Assembly: GCF_020551945.1 (NCBI RefSeq)
Contig: NZ_JAJBZH010000004.1
Span: 321,353-385,352 of the forward strand
Direction: 5' to 3'
From: Cellulosimicrobium marinum
GTDB taxonomy: Bacteria; Actinomycetota; Actinomycetes; Actinomycetales; Cellulomonadaceae
Length of the DNA stretch: 64,000 nt
Positions within the stretch are counted from its first letter, which is position 1. The number at the start of each line of letters is the position of its first letter. The notes below the pieces were generated by a model. It ran no database searches, was not told the origin of the DNA, and saw only the letters and a list, made by a program, of their open reading frames with translations. A program made the position numbers and the translations under genes. This document shows, one piece after another, positions 45,514 through 56,811 of this stretch.

Positions 45514-45542
45514 TTGACGCCCGCGGATGACACGCGTGTAAT
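45514..45542 (+). promoter_or_regulatory. whiB2 promoter
   Basis: TTGACG (45514-45519) and TGTAAT (45537-45542) with a 17-bp spacer form a good sigma-70-type promoter; transcription should start near 45549. Inverted TGTGATA/TATCACA half-sites (45448-45454 and 45500-45506) and GTGATTTCAC (45471-45480) lie just upstream. Confidence 0.65.
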
Positions 45543-45585
45543 TTCCCTAATGCAGTTTCTCGCGAACGGCATGAAGGGGCGCACG

Positions 45586-45915
45586 ATGTGGAACATGCTG
45601 GACGGAGCCGGCGGGGATTTCCCGACCGACGCAGGACGTGAGGTGGAGCGCGTGGCACCGGTGCTGCCGCTCTTCGGCGAGCCGGTCGACGACTCGCTCA
45701 TGGGCTGGCAGGAGCGGGCCCTGTGCGCGCAGACGGACCCGGAGGCCTTCTTCCCGGAGAAGGGCGGGTCGACGCGCGAGGCGAAGAAGGTCTGCACGGG
45801 CTGCGAGGTCCGGGCGGAGTGCCTCGAGTACGCGCTGGCGAACGACGAGCGCTTCGGGATCTGGGGCGGGCTGTCGGAGCGCGAGCGCCGCAAGCTCAAG
45901 CGCCGCGTCGTCTGA
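45586..45915 (+). CDS. whiB2: WhiB2 (WhmD)-type Fe-S regulator
   Basis: A 109-residue WhiB protein needed for septation in mycobacteria and streptomycetes. The core is WQERALCAQTDPEAFFPEKGGSTREAKKVCTGCEVRAECLEYALANDERFGIWGGLSERERRKLKRR, with four cluster cysteines and the GIWGG turn; PEAFFPEKGGSTREAK is diagnostic of WhiB2. The start is uncertain: ATG 45586 has AAGGGG 7 nt upstream, while ATG 45550 would be leaderless given the promoter at 45514-45542 and would add 12 residues. The gene separates TIGR03089 from the envelope transferases, as in Mycobacterium. Confidence 0.92.
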   Translation: MWNMLDGAGGDFPTDAGREVERVAPVLPLFGEPVDDSLMGWQERALCAQTDPEAFFPEKGGSTREAKKVCTGCEVRAECLEYALANDERFGIWGGLSERERRKLKRRVV

Positions 45916-46017
45916 CGCGGTCCGGCCCGGGCGGTCCGGTGGGGGTGCGCGCCCCCGCCACACCGGGGCGCGCAAATGCGGGCTCTGCAGCCGTGGTCGT
46001 CGCATGATCGACGGGAC

Positions 46018-49000
46018 ATGACTTCCTCGGACCTCACGAGCAGCGCCCGCGTCACCCTGCCCGCGGCGGCGCCCGTCGCCGTGCGCCCGGTCGGCGGGCT
46101 CGAGCACCCTGCCTCGCCCCCGGTGGGTGCCGTCTCCGCGACCGACGTCGTCTCGAGCGTCACCGGCGCGGTCCCCGTCGTCGTGACCGTCACGGCCGTC
46201 GTCGTGACCCGTGGCGCGTCGCCGTACCTCGCGCGCACGCTCGCCGCGGTCCGTGCGCAGACCAGCACCCCCGACGCCGTCGTCGTGGTCGACGCCTCGG
46301 GTGCCGGCGGTGCGGGTGCGCGCGACCTCGACCTGCGACTCGGGGACGCGCGGTTCGTCGCGGCGCCCCGCGCCCGCTCGTTCGGCGACGCGGTCGACGT
46401 CGCGCTCGCGAACCACGACGCGGGCACGTGGCTGTGGCTCCTGCACGACGACAGCGCCCCCGCCCCGGACGCGCTCGCCGAGCTGCTGCGCGCGGTCGAG
46501 CACACGAGCGCGGTCGCGGTCGCCGGGCCCAAGCAGGAGCGCTGGGACCCCGGTGCGGGCGACGAGCCCGCCGACCCGTTCGAGCCGGGGACGGTCGGCC
46601 GGCTCGTCGAGGCGGGCTTCACCACGACGCCGCTCGGGCGGCGGATGACGGGCATCGACGAGGACGAGATCGACCAGGGGCAGCACGACGCCCGGGACGA
46701 CGTGCTCGCCGTCGGGCTCGCCGGGTCGCTCGTCCGCCGCACCGTGTGGCACGAGCTCGGCGGGACCGACCCGGAGCTCGGCCCGTTCGGGGACGGTCTC
46801 GACCTGTGCCGGCGGGCGCGCCTCGCCGGCCACCGTGTGGTCGTCGTGCCCTCGGCGGTCGTGCGGCACGTCCAGGCCTCGCTCCTCGGCCTGCGGGACC
46901 GGGCGGGGCGGCCGACCGGCGCGCGCCCCGACCCCGACGCGTCGTCCGCCGCACGTCGGCGCAGCCACCTGCACGCCCGCCTCGTCCACGTCGCGGGTCC
47001 GTGGGTGCCGCTCGTCGCGCTCGCGATGGTCGTCGGCGCGCCTTTCCACGCGATGTACCGCCTCCTCGTCAAGCAGCCCGGGCAGGCGCGCGACGAGCGC
47101 GTCGCGCCGCGGTGGGCGCTGGTGCGCGTCGGTCCCCTCGTCCGGGCGCGTCGCCGTGCCCGCCGGACCCGCCGGCTGCCCCGTGCTGCGCTGCGGCCGC
47201 TGCGCGGCACGTGGCGCGAGGTGCTCGCGGAGCGGCGCGACCGGCGCCTGGCCCGCGCCGAGCTGCGCCGCACCGTGTGGGCGCCCACCGACATCGAGCG
47301 TCGGGAGATGCGGGCGCTGGCGGTCCGTCGTCGCACGGGTCTCGGGCTCGTGCTCGCGACGCTGGCCGGACTCACCGCGGTCGTTTTCGGCCCGCTCCTC
47401 GGGACGCTCGCCGGCGGCGGTCGGCTCGTCGGCGGGGCCCTGCTCCCGGCGGGGAGCGCCGTCGGGGACCTGTGGCGCGCCGTGACGACCGGGTGGGTGA
47501 CGACCGGGCTGGGCGCGCCCGTGCCGGCGGACCCGTTCGTCTCGGCCCTGCTGCCCGCGGCGCTCCTCGCGGGCGGGTCCGCGCAGACCGCCCTCGACGT
47601 GCTCGTCCCGGCGTGCCTCGTCGTCGCCGGGACGGGCGCGTGGTTCGCCGCCGGGGCCCTGACCCGCTCCGTGCCGCTGCGCGGCTGGGCCGTCGTCGTG
47701 TGGGTCGCGTCGCCCGGCCTCCTCGGCGCGCTCGGCAGCGGGCGCGTCGGCGGCCTCCTCGCCCACGCCGCGCTCCCGTGGCTCGCCCTGGGCGTCGTGC
47801 GCGCGCTCGGCCTGCAGCGGGTCGACGTCCTCGCGCCCGCGGCACCTGGTGCGCCGGCGCGAGCGGCGCGACCGGAACCCGGATCGCTCGCCGCGGCCGC
47901 GGCGGCGGGGCTGGCGTTCGCCGTCGTCGTCGCGGGCGCCCCCGTGCTGCTGCCCGCCGGAGTGCTCGCGCTCGTCGTCGTGGCCCTCGGGGTGCGCGGG
48001 CACCGCCGCTACCTCGCGCTCGTGCCCGTGCCGGCGCTCGTGCTCTTCGCCCCGTACCTGGTGCACGCGCTGCGCACCTGGGCCGACGGCGGGTGGCGCC
48101 TCCTCGTCGCCGGTCCGGGCGCCCCCGTGGCCGCGGACGCCGCGCCCGCGTGGCAGCAGCTCCTGGGGATGCCGGTGGCGCCCGTGCCGTGGTTCGGGCT
48201 CGACGACGGCGGCGCGATCGACGTGCTCGCCGGGTGGGCGCCGTACGGGGCCGGCGGGGTCGTCGTCGTGCTCGCCGCCGTCGCCGTGCTCCGCGGGCGC
48301 CGCGTCGCCGTGGGCGCGTGGTTCGTCGCCGCGCTCGGGCTCGCCGCGGGGATCGTCGCGGGCTCGACGACGGTCGCCGCGGGCACCGGGTCGGGTCCGG
48401 CCGTCACGGGGTGGGCCGGGCCCGGGGTGTCCCTCGCGCTGCTGGCGCTGCTCGGCGCGGCGCTCGCGGGGCTGCCGCGTCTCCCCGGCCGGGGTGCGCC
48501 GGCGTGGAGCACGGGCAGCGTCGCCGCGATCGCCGTCGTGGTCACGGTCCTCCCGCTCGGCGGCCTCGCCGCGTGGACGGCCGACGTCCTCGACCGGCCG
48601 AACGCCCGGGTGGGCGAGGTCCGGGCCACCGCCGAGCCGGTGGTCCCGCCGGTCGGTCGGCAGGCGCAGACGTCACCCGCGCAGGCCCGGGTGCTGACGC
48701 TCGAACCGGGGGCGGACGGCGTCGTCGCGTACGCGGCGCTGCGGGGCGACGGCCCGCAGACGGCCGACGCGTCGTCGGCCGTCCAGGTCCGGCGGCTCGC
48801 CGACCCGGGGGCCACGCAGGGCACCCTGCCCGAGGTCGTCGCGGAGCTCGCCGCCGGGACGTCGGACGACGTGGCGACGCGTCTCGCGCACCTCGGCGTC
48901 GGTGCGGTCCTGGTCCCCGCCGCGGTCCCCGACGACCCGTCGCGCGCGGCCCTCGTCGCGCGGCTCGACATGGTGCCGGGGCTGGAGCGGATGACCGAGG

Positions 49001-49398
49001 GCCGGCCGGACGTGACGTGGCGCGTCGCCCCCGTGGGGGTCCAGCCCGCGTACGCCCGCGTGGAGACCGAGAGCGTCGAACCGGTCGCCCTCGCCGCGGA
49101 CCGGACCGCGCTGCGCCCCGTGGACACCCGAGTGGACCCCGGCACGGCGGACCGGCTCGTCGTCCTCGCGGAGGACGCAGCCCCCGGCTGGCGCGCGACG
49201 CTCGACGGCCGGGCCCTCGTGCCGGTCGAGGCCCCCGGGGGTCTCCAGGCGTTCGAGCTCGGGCCCGAGGGCGGCCACCTCGCGGTGTGGCACGCGGCCG
49301 ACCACCGGTCGGCGTGGCTCGTCGTCGCCGGCGTCGTCCTCCTCGTGTACGTCCTGCTCGCGGTGCCCGTGCGCCGCCGCCGACCGGTGGCGAGGTGA
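46018..49398 (+). CDS. Large membrane glycosyltransferase (GT2 domain plus polytopic C-terminus)
   Basis: An 1126-residue protein. Residues about 55-330 are a GT2 domain: VVTVTAVVVTRGASPYLARTLAAV, PDAVVVVDASG, the metal motif WLWLLHDDSAP, and FGDGLDLCRRARLAGHRVVVVP. After a basic stretch (about 380-440) come ten or more hydrophobic helices (for example LVLATLAGLTAVVFGPLLGTLAGG, WAVVVWVASPGLLGALG) ending in an external domain (about 880-1090) and a last helix (AWLVVAGVVLLVYVLLAV). It probably extends or exports a lipid-linked wall glycan. The partner gene DUF5719 follows after 8 bp. ATG 46018 has no strong ribosome site; an upstream ATG at 45976 is also in frame. Confidence 0.88.
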   Translation: MTSSDLTSSARVTLPAAAPVAVRPVGGLEHPASPPVGAVSATDVVSSVTGAVPVVVTVTAVVVTRGASPYLARTLAAVRAQTSTPDAVVVVDASGAGGAGARDLDLRLGDARFVAAPRARSFGDAVDVALANHDAGTWLWLLHDDSAPAPDALAELLRAVEHTSAVAVAGPKQERWDPGAGDEPADPFEPGTVGRLVEAGFTTTPLGRRMTGIDEDEIDQGQHDARDDVLAVGLAGSLVRRTVWHELGGTDPELGPFGDGLDLCRRARLAGHRVVVVPSAVVRHVQASLLGLRDRAGRPTGARPDPDASSAARRRSHLHARLVHVAGPWVPLVALAMVVGAPFHAMYRLLVKQPGQARDERVAPRWALVRVGPLVRARRRARRTRRLPRAALRPLRGTWREVLAERRDRRLARAELRRTVWAPTDIERREMRALAVRRRTGLGLVLATLAGLTAVVFGPLLGTLAGGGRLVGGALLPAGSAVGDLWRAVTTGWVTTGLGAPVPADPFVSALLPAALLAGGSAQTALDVLVPACLVVAGTGAWFAAGALTRSVPLRGWAVVVWVASPGLLGALGSGRVGGLLAHAALPWLALGVVRALGLQRVDVLAPAAPGAPARAARPEPGSLAAAAAAGLAFAVVVAGAPVLLPAGVLALVVVALGVRGHRRYLALVPVPALVLFAPYLVHALRTWADGGWRLLVAGPGAPVAADAAPAWQQLLGMPVAPVPWFGLDDGGAIDVLAGWAPYGAGGVVVVLAAVAVLRGRRVAVGAWFVAALGLAAGIVAGSTTVAAGTGSGPAVTGWAGPGVSLALLALLGAALAGLPRLPGRGAPAWSTGSVAAIAVVVTVLPLGGLAAWTADVLDRPNARVGEVRATAEPVVPPVGRQAQTSPAQARVLTLEPGADGVVAYAALRGDGPQTADASSAVQVRRLADPGATQGTLPEVVAELAAGTSDDVATRLAHLGVGAVLVPAAVPDDPSRAALVARLDMVPGLERMTEGRPDVTWRVAPVGVQPAYARVETESVEPVALAADRTALRPVDTRVDPGTADRLVVLAEDAAPGWRATLDGRALVPVEAPGGLQAFELGPEGGHLAVWHAADHRSAWLVVAGVVLLVYVLLAVPVRRRRPVAR

Positions 49399-49406
49399 GG
49401 AGCCCG

Positions 49407-51107
49407 ATGACCACGAACCCTGCCCGTCGCCTCCTTCGCCGGGTCGTCACTACCGGTGCCGGTGTCCTCGGGATCGGGGCCGTGGGCGCGGTCGTGGCCC
49501 TCGGCGGTCCGGCCGCCGACCGGCTGCCCGCCGTCGACGTCGCGGACCCCGTCCAGCAGGTGACGGTCGCCCCTGCGCAGGACGTGCTCGTGTGCCCCGG
49601 CCCTGCCCGGCTCACCGACCCCGAGGCAGGAGGCGACGCGCAGTTCGCACCCTCCCCGGTCGGGACGCAGAGCGTCGCGCGGGCCGCCGTCGGCGGTGAC
49701 GCGGTCTCGACGTGGGGACCCCTGGGCGCCGACCCGCAGCCCCTCGACGCGGCGCCCGGCACCGACGGCCTCGCGCTGCTCACCGCGCCCGACCCGGAGG
49801 CCGGGAGCGTGCTGAGCGTCCAGCCCGGCGACGGCGACCCCCCGCGCCCCGCGGCCTCGGTCGGGTCGGTCACGACGGACGGCGACCTGCGCGGCCTCGC
49901 CGCCGCGAGCTGCGCCCGCCCCGGCATCTCCCACTGGCTCGTGGGAGGCAGCACGGAGATCGGGAGCAGCTCACGCCTCGTCCTCCAGAACCCGGGACGC
50001 ACCCCGGCCACGGTGCAGGTGTCCGTCTGGGGGCAGGGCGGTGAGGCCGTGCTCGCGGGCGGGGGGCAGCAGCTCGTCGGGCCGGGCGAGGAGGTCGTCA
50101 CGCTCGTCGAGGCGGCGGCGCCGGAGCAGCGGCGCACCGTCGTGCACGTGCAGTCCACGGGCGGCCTCGTGGCCGCGTGGCTGCAGCACAGCGCGCTCGA
50201 CGGCCTCGTCCCCGTCGGGGTGGACCACGTGGTCCCGGGCGCCGCGCCCGCGACCGCGCTCGCCCTGCCGGGGGTGGTGAGCACGGGCGAGCCCGTCGAC
50301 GACGCGCACGCGCCCCGGCTGCGCCTGCTGGCCCCCGGCGCGGAGCACGGTGCCGCACACGTCACCGTGCTCGGGGAGGACGGGGCCGTGCCGCTGCGCG
50401 GCGTCGAGGACGTCGCGCTGACCGCCGGGGTCGTCACCGACGTGTCCCTCGGCGGTCTGCCCCCGGGCCGCTACACCGTGGTCGTGCACGCCGACGTCCC
50501 CGTCGTCGCGGGCGCCTCGCTCGACCGGCGCGGGGAGCCGGAGCCCGACCTCCTCGACGAGCAGCGCCGCTACGACCGCGCCTGGGTCGCCGCGCAGCCG
50601 CTCGACGCCTCGGTCCCGTCGTCGCCGTACCGCGCCGGCCAGGTCGCGCTGGTCCCCGGCACGACGTCGAGCCTGTCGCTCGCCGCGGTGCCGGCCGCCG
50701 CGGCGGCGGACGGCGCCCGTCCGGACGACGGGGGTCCGGACGACGAGGGTCCCGGCGACGCGCAGCAGGGCGACGTGGTGCTTGACGTGCGCACGTGGTC
50801 CGAGGACGGGGAGCCGCTGGGGGAGCGGTCCGTCACCGTCACCGGAGGCACCACGGTCGCGCTCGACCCGGCCGACCTCACGTCCGAGGGTTCCGACGGG
50901 ACGCCCGCCGTCGTCGCGGTCGACGTGGCACGCGCCGACGACGGCCTCGTCCCGGCGTGGTCGGTGCTCGCCGCCGCGGGCGGACCCAGCGGCGACGCGG
51001 GGGACGACGAGCCGAGCCTCGTCTCGGTGCTGCAGCCCGTGGCCGACGGCGCGTCGTCGCGCGAGATCGGGGTGCGGGTGACCGACACCGCCGGGCTCGG
51101 GAGCTGA
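49407..51107 (+). CDS. DUF5719 family secreted/membrane-anchored protein
   Basis: A 566-residue protein of the actinobacterial DUF5719 family. One N-terminal helix (TTGAGVLGIGAVGAVVALGG) anchors or exports it, and the rest is beta-rich: LVCPGPARLTDPEAGGD, SRLVLQNPGRTPATVQVSVWGQGGEAV, VTLVEAAAPEQRRTVVHVQSTGGLVAAWLQHSA. An Asp/Gly/Pro-rich linker (about 435-455, ARPDDGGPDDEGPGD) divides it. The pairing with the preceding giant transferase is conserved in actinobacteria, suggesting a shared complex outside the membrane; the activity is unknown. ATG 49407 has GAGGAG at 6 nt. Confidence 0.85.
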   Translation: MTTNPARRLLRRVVTTGAGVLGIGAVGAVVALGGPAADRLPAVDVADPVQQVTVAPAQDVLVCPGPARLTDPEAGGDAQFAPSPVGTQSVARAAVGGDAVSTWGPLGADPQPLDAAPGTDGLALLTAPDPEAGSVLSVQPGDGDPPRPAASVGSVTTDGDLRGLAAASCARPGISHWLVGGSTEIGSSSRLVLQNPGRTPATVQVSVWGQGGEAVLAGGGQQLVGPGEEVVTLVEAAAPEQRRTVVHVQSTGGLVAAWLQHSALDGLVPVGVDHVVPGAAPATALALPGVVSTGEPVDDAHAPRLRLLAPGAEHGAAHVTVLGEDGAVPLRGVEDVALTAGVVTDVSLGGLPPGRYTVVVHADVPVVAGASLDRRGEPEPDLLDEQRRYDRAWVAAQPLDASVPSSPYRAGQVALVPGTTSSLSLAAVPAAAAADGARPDDGGPDDEGPGDAQQGDVVLDVRTWSEDGEPLGERSVTVTGGTTVALDPADLTSEGSDGTPAVVAVDVARADDGLVPAWSVLAAAGGPSGDAGDDEPSLVSVLQPVADGASSREIGVRVTDTAGLGS

Positions 51108-51117
51108 CGCCCCGGCG

Positions 51118-51699
51118 TCAGTCCCCCGACCAGCGGGGGTCGATCTCCTCCGGCGAGCGGGCCAGCAGGTGCGCGACCTGCTCCACGACGACGTCGCGCA
51201 CCAGGTCCTCCAGGTCCTCCGCGTCGAGGGCCCGCGCCTCCACGGGACGCCGGTACACGACGACGCGCGCCGGCTGGCCCGACTCGGCCGGGAAGCACCG
51301 CCCGAGCGGGACGGTCCCCGACTCCCACGGCGCGGGGTCGGACGGGGGCACGTCCTCGACCGCGAACTCGGTGCCGCGCAGCTGCTTGGCCCAGGACCGC
51401 TCGACGTGCTCGACGACGTCGAGGACGACGTCGTCGAACTTCTCCGCGCGTGTCCGCGCGGCGGGCGCGGAGGGGGGCAGCAGGGGGCCGCGGATGCCCC
51501 GGCCCCGGCGGTCCCGACGGCGCGGGGCAGGCCCTGCGGTCCCCGGCGCGGGGACGCGGGGCGGGATGACCGGTTCGCCGGGTACCGGCGTCGGCTCGCC
51601 GCGCCCGGGCGGTCGGCGGTCCGCCGCACGGTCGCGCCGACGCTGCCCGTGCCCGCTCGGCTCCGGACGAGGACCCGGGAAGGAAGGCAGACCGCGCAC
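51118..51699 (-). CDS. Zincin-like metallopeptidase family protein with degenerate active site (Rv3259-like)
   Basis: A 193-residue protein: a disordered Pro/Arg-rich N-terminus (1-80), then a domain like the small Zincin_1 family (FDDVVLDVVEHVERSWAKQLRGTEFAVEDVPPSDP, LGRCFPAESGQPARVVVYRRPVEARA, LVRDVVVEQVAHLLARSPEEIDPRW). The last block aligns with the HExGHH motif of active members but reads VEQVAH, so both zinc-binding histidines of HExxH are missing. It is probably not a protease. The mycobacterial Rv3259 occupies the same place between whiB2 and DUF3499. GTG 51699 is tentative; a shorter start near the domain is possible. Confidence 0.75.
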   Translation of the reverse strand: MRGLPSFPGPRPEPSGHGQRRRDRAADRRPPGRGEPTPVPGEPVIPPRVPAPGTAGPAPRRRDRRGRGIRGPLLPPSAPAARTRAEKFDDVVLDVVEHVERSWAKQLRGTEFAVEDVPPSDPAPWESGTVPLGRCFPAESGQPARVVVYRRPVEARALDAEDLEDLVRDVVVEQVAHLLARSPEEIDPRWSGD

Positions 51700-51752
51700 A
51701 CCACGACTGTAGACGACGGCGTGTGCCGTGACGCGACACGTCGCGCAGGGCG

Positions 51753-51758
51753 TAGGGT
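51753..51758 (+). promoter_or_regulatory. Candidate -10 box of the DUF3499 gene
   Basis: TAGGGT ends 6 nt before GTG 51765, consistent with a leaderless message. Confidence 0.45.
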
Positions 51759-51764
51759 CGCCCC

Positions 51765-52118
51765 GTGAGATCCGTCAGGCAGTGCTCGCGCACGGCGTGC
51801 GTCCGTGCCGCCGTCGCGACCCTCACCTACGTGTACGCCGACTCGACGGCGGTGCTCGGCCCCCTCGCGCACCACGCGGAGCCGCACAGCTACGACCTGT
51901 GCGCCGAGCACGCCGAACGCCTCACGGCGCCCCGCGGGTGGGAGGTCGTGCGGCTGTCCCCCCGCTTCGTCGAGACCGGCCCGAGCGACGACGACCTCTC
52001 GGCCCTCGCCGACGCGGTCCGCGAGGCGGGCAAGGCGCAGACCGACCCCGAGCCGCCGGACGTGCTCGAGGTCGGGCGGCGCGGGCACCTCCGGGTCCTG
52101 CGCGCCGAGGGCGACTGA
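51765..52118 (+). CDS. DUF3499 family protein
   Basis: A 117-residue protein conserved in actinobacteria (Rv3258c type). The N-terminus RQCSRTACVRAAVATLTYVYADSTAVLGPL, then HSYDLCAEHAERLTAPRGWEVVRL, contains CxxxxC and CxxH groups that could hold a zinc. Function unknown. The neighbours are the Rv3259-like gene, divergent, and rmlC, convergent with 21 bp between stops. No ribosome site; the TAGGGT box upstream suggests initiation directly at the GTG. Confidence 0.85.
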   Translation: MRSVRQCSRTACVRAAVATLTYVYADSTAVLGPLAHHAEPHSYDLCAEHAERLTAPRGWEVVRLSPRFVETGPSDDDLSALADAVREAGKAQTDPEPPDVLEVGRRGHLRVLRAEGD

Positions 52119-52139
52119 CCCTCCCGGGAGGCCCGGGCG

Positions 52140-52757
52140 TCAGACCTGCAGCGCCTCGACGAACGACCGGACCCGGTCCCAGTCGGGCAGCGCCTCGCGG
52201 GCACGCGCGTCGGCCAGCGAGGGTGCGGACGCGTCCTTCTCCGAGAACGACGGGACGAGCGGGACGCCGCCGGGGCCGCGCGTCGGCCAGGTGATCGCGA
52301 GCTCGGGGTCGCGGGGGTCGACGCCGTGCTCGCGCTCCGGCGCGTAGCCCGTCGAGCAGAGGTACACGACGGTCGAGCCGTCCTCCAGCGCCATGAAGCC
52401 GTGCCCCAGCCCCTCGGACAGGAAGATCGCCCGGCGCGTCCGTGTGTCGAGGGTGACCGCGTCCCACCGCCCGAAGGTCGGCGAGCCGACCCGCAGGTCC
52501 ACCACGACGTCGAGCACGCTCCCGCTCACGCACGTCACGTACTTCGCCTGCCCCGGCGGCACGTCGGCGTAGTGGATGCCGCGCACGACGCCGGCGCGCG
52601 ACGTCGACGCGTTCGCCTGCGCGAGCTCGAGGCGGCGCCCGGTCGCGTCCTGCAGCGCGCGCGCCGTGAACCACTCGAGGAACACCCCCCGGTCGTCGGG
52701 GAACTGGCGCGGCGTGAGCTCCCACGCACCGGGGACGGTCAGCTCGCGGACGTCCAT
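52140..52757 (-). CDS. rmlC: dTDP-4-dehydrorhamnose 3,5-epimerase
   Basis: A 205-residue cupin enzyme, third step of dTDP-L-rhamnose synthesis. Motifs: PDDRGVFLEWFTARAL, QANASTSRAGVVRGIHYADVPPGQAKYVTCVSGSVLDVVVDLR with the catalytic histidine in RGIHYA, FLSEGLGHGFMALEDGSTVVYLCS with the second catalytic region, and the Tyr in STGYAPEREHG. ATG 52757 has GGAAGGA 7 nt upstream. Divergent from rmlD with 60 bp between starts; the promoters share that gap. Confidence 0.95.
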   Translation of the reverse strand: MDVRELTVPGAWELTPRQFPDDRGVFLEWFTARALQDATGRRLELAQANASTSRAGVVRGIHYADVPPGQAKYVTCVSGSVLDVVVDLRVGSPTFGRWDAVTLDTRTRRAIFLSEGLGHGFMALEDGSTVVYLCSTGYAPEREHGVDPRDPELAITWPTRGPGGVPLVPSFSEKDASAPSLADARAREALPDWDRVRSFVEALQV

Positions 52758-53701
52758 GGGGATCCTTCCGGATGGGTAGTGTCGTGCCGACGGTAGCGGG
52801 CTGGGGAGGGAACGCACGTGCGCTGGACGGTGACGGGGGCGTCGGGGATGCTCGGCCAGGACCTCGTGGCGCGGCTGCGCGCCGACGGGCGGGACGTCGT
52901 GGGACTCGACCGCTCCGCGCTCGACATCACGGACGCCGCCGCCGTCGACGTCGCGCTCGCCGGGGCGGAGGTGGTCGTGAACGCGGCCGCCTACACCGCG
53001 GTCGACGCGGCCGAGGACGACGAGGCCGGCGCGTTCGCGGTCAACGCGACCGGGGCCCAGCACGTCGCGCGTGCCGCACGGCGACGTGGCGCGCGCCTGG
53101 TCCACGTCTCGACGGACTACGTGTTCGACGGCGACGCGTCGGTGCCGTACGCCGAGGGGGCGGCCGTCTCGCCGCGGTCCGCCTACGGGCGCACCAAGGC
53201 GGCCGGGGAGTGGGCGGTACGGGTCGAGCATCCCGGGACGCTCGTCGTGCGGACCGCCTGGCTCTACGGGGCGCACGGGCCGTGCTTCCCCCGGACGATC
53301 GCCCGTGCCGCCGCGGAGCGGGACGCCCTCGACGTCGTCGACGACCAGGTGGGACAGCCGACGTGGACGGTCGACCTCGCGGACCTCGTCGTCCGCCTCG
53401 TCGACGCCGACGCTCCCGCGGGCGTCTACCACGGCACGTCCGGCGGCCGGGGCTCGTGGTGGGACCTCGCGCGCGAGGTCGTCGACGCGGCCGGTCTGGC
53501 CGACCGGGTCGAGGTGCGGACCACGACCAGCGAGGCGTTCGCCCGTCCTGCCCCACGCCCCTCGTGGTCGGTCCTCGGGCACGACGCGCTGGACGCCGTC
53601 GGCGTGGAACCGATCGGGGACTGGCGGGAACGGTGGCGCGTCGCCGCGACCACCGTCCTGGCGGAGGCGATCCGGGAGGGCCGACCGACCGCCCTCGGGC
53701 C

Positions 53702-55683
<1,982 letters not shown>

Positions 55684-55692
55684 GGGGCCGGG

Positions 55693-56799
55693 TCAGGCAC
55701 CCACGGCCTTGGCGCTCACGCGCACGAACTTCGGGCTCGACTGCCAGATCTGGCGGACCTGGATCGTCTTGCCGGGACGCGGCGCGTCGATCTGCATGTT
55801 GCCACCGAGATAGATCGCGACGTGCCCGGGGGACCAGATGAGGTCGCCGGGGCGCGCGCTCGACTTCGAGATCGTCCGGCCGGCGTGGCGCTGGGCCGAC
55901 GACGTCCGGGGGAGGGACCCGGCACCCGCCTTCTTGTACACGTAGGACGTGAAGCCGGAGCAGTCGAAGCCGGTGCTCGGGGAGGTGCCGCCCGAGCGGT
56001 ACCGGACCCCGATGTGCTTCTTCGCCTCGGCCACGACCGGGGAACCTGCCGACTTCACGGTCAGGCGGTAGGAGCGCAGCGCGCTCGTGACGCCCGGGAC
56101 GGACGAGCGGTAGCGCACCTTCACGAGGCGCTTGCCCGTCCAGAGGTTCTTCGGAAGGGTGACCGTCGTCCGGCCGCTCGAGAGCGTTGACGTCCTGACG
56201 AGCTTGCCGTCGACGGAGACGTAGACCCTGCCCTTCGCGCGGGCGTCGCCCGCAGTCGCGCGGAGGGAGATCGTCGTGGGCGTCCTCCCCTTGACCTGAG
56301 TGGTCGAGGACGCGGTGAGGTACAGCTTGGAGGACACGACCGGATTCTTCACCGTGAGGTGGAAGGAGCGCAGCGCGCTCGTCGCACCGGGGTCGTCGGG
56401 GGTGAAGCGCACGCGGACCAGCCGCTTCCCGGACCAGAGCGAGGACGGCATGGTGACGGTGGCACGGCCGTCCTCGAGAGTGGTCCGCCGGACGAGGGTG
56501 CCGTCGACGGAGACATGGACGGTCCCCGCGCCCGTCGCGCTGCCGGTGGTCGCGCGCAGGCTCAGCGTGGCGGGCGTCCGGCCCTTCGTCTGGGTGGTCG
56601 ACGAAGCCTCGAGGTAGAGCTTCGAGGAGGCCGACGTGCTCTCGGAGGCTGCGGCGGACGCCGTGGAGGGGTTGGCGACGGCGGTTGCGAGGCCGGCGCC
56701 GAGGACGAGGGACGAGGCGAGGCTCGTGACGAGGCCGAGCCGCAGGCCCTGGCGGGCGAAACGCGCTCGCGGCTCACCCGGGTGTCGGGTCGTGGTCAT
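55693..56799 (-). CDS. Secreted NlpC/P60 peptidoglycan hydrolase with two beta-sandwich repeats
   Basis: A 368-residue secreted endopeptidase. The signal peptide spans about 1-50 (AS-rich cleavage region after LVTSLASSLVLGAGLATAVA). Two homologous repeats of about 94 residues follow (59-152 and 156-249), each starting SKLYL-ASSTTQ and ending TSALRS-LTVK, of the bacterial Ig-like kind. The C-terminal NlpC/P60 domain has catalytic Cys280 in TGFDCSGF and His326 in PGHVAIYLGG; the usual third His position reads Asp (MQIDAP). It should cut stem peptides of the wall. GGAGAA precedes ATG 56799, directly after the riboswitch stem. Confidence 0.92.
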   Translation of the reverse strand: MTTTRHPGEPRARFARQGLRLGLVTSLASSLVLGAGLATAVANPSTASAAASESTSASSKLYLEASSTTQTKGRTPATLSLRATTGSATGAGTVHVSVDGTLVRRTTLEDGRATVTMPSSLWSGKRLVRVRFTPDDPGATSALRSFHLTVKNPVVSSKLYLTASSTTQVKGRTPTTISLRATAGDARAKGRVYVSVDGKLVRTSTLSSGRTTVTLPKNLWTGKRLVKVRYRSSVPGVTSALRSYRLTVKSAGSPVVAEAKKHIGVRYRSGGTSPSTGFDCSGFTSYVYKKAGAGSLPRTSSAQRHAGRTISKSSARPGDLIWSPGHVAIYLGGNMQIDAPRPGKTIQVRQIWQSSPKFVRVSAKAVGA

Positions 56800-56811
56800 G
56801 TGAAGTTCTCC

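Noticed and set aside
45944-45968. G- and C-run hairpin after whiB2
   Set aside because: The arms are mismatched beyond five pairs, so it is not convincing as a terminator.
46428-49406. Same-strand frame extending the DUF5719 protein upstream by almost 1000 codons
   Set aside because: It overlaps the giant glycosyltransferase in another frame with Arg-rich translation; the ATG at 49407 has a good ribosome site and a proper membrane anchor follows.
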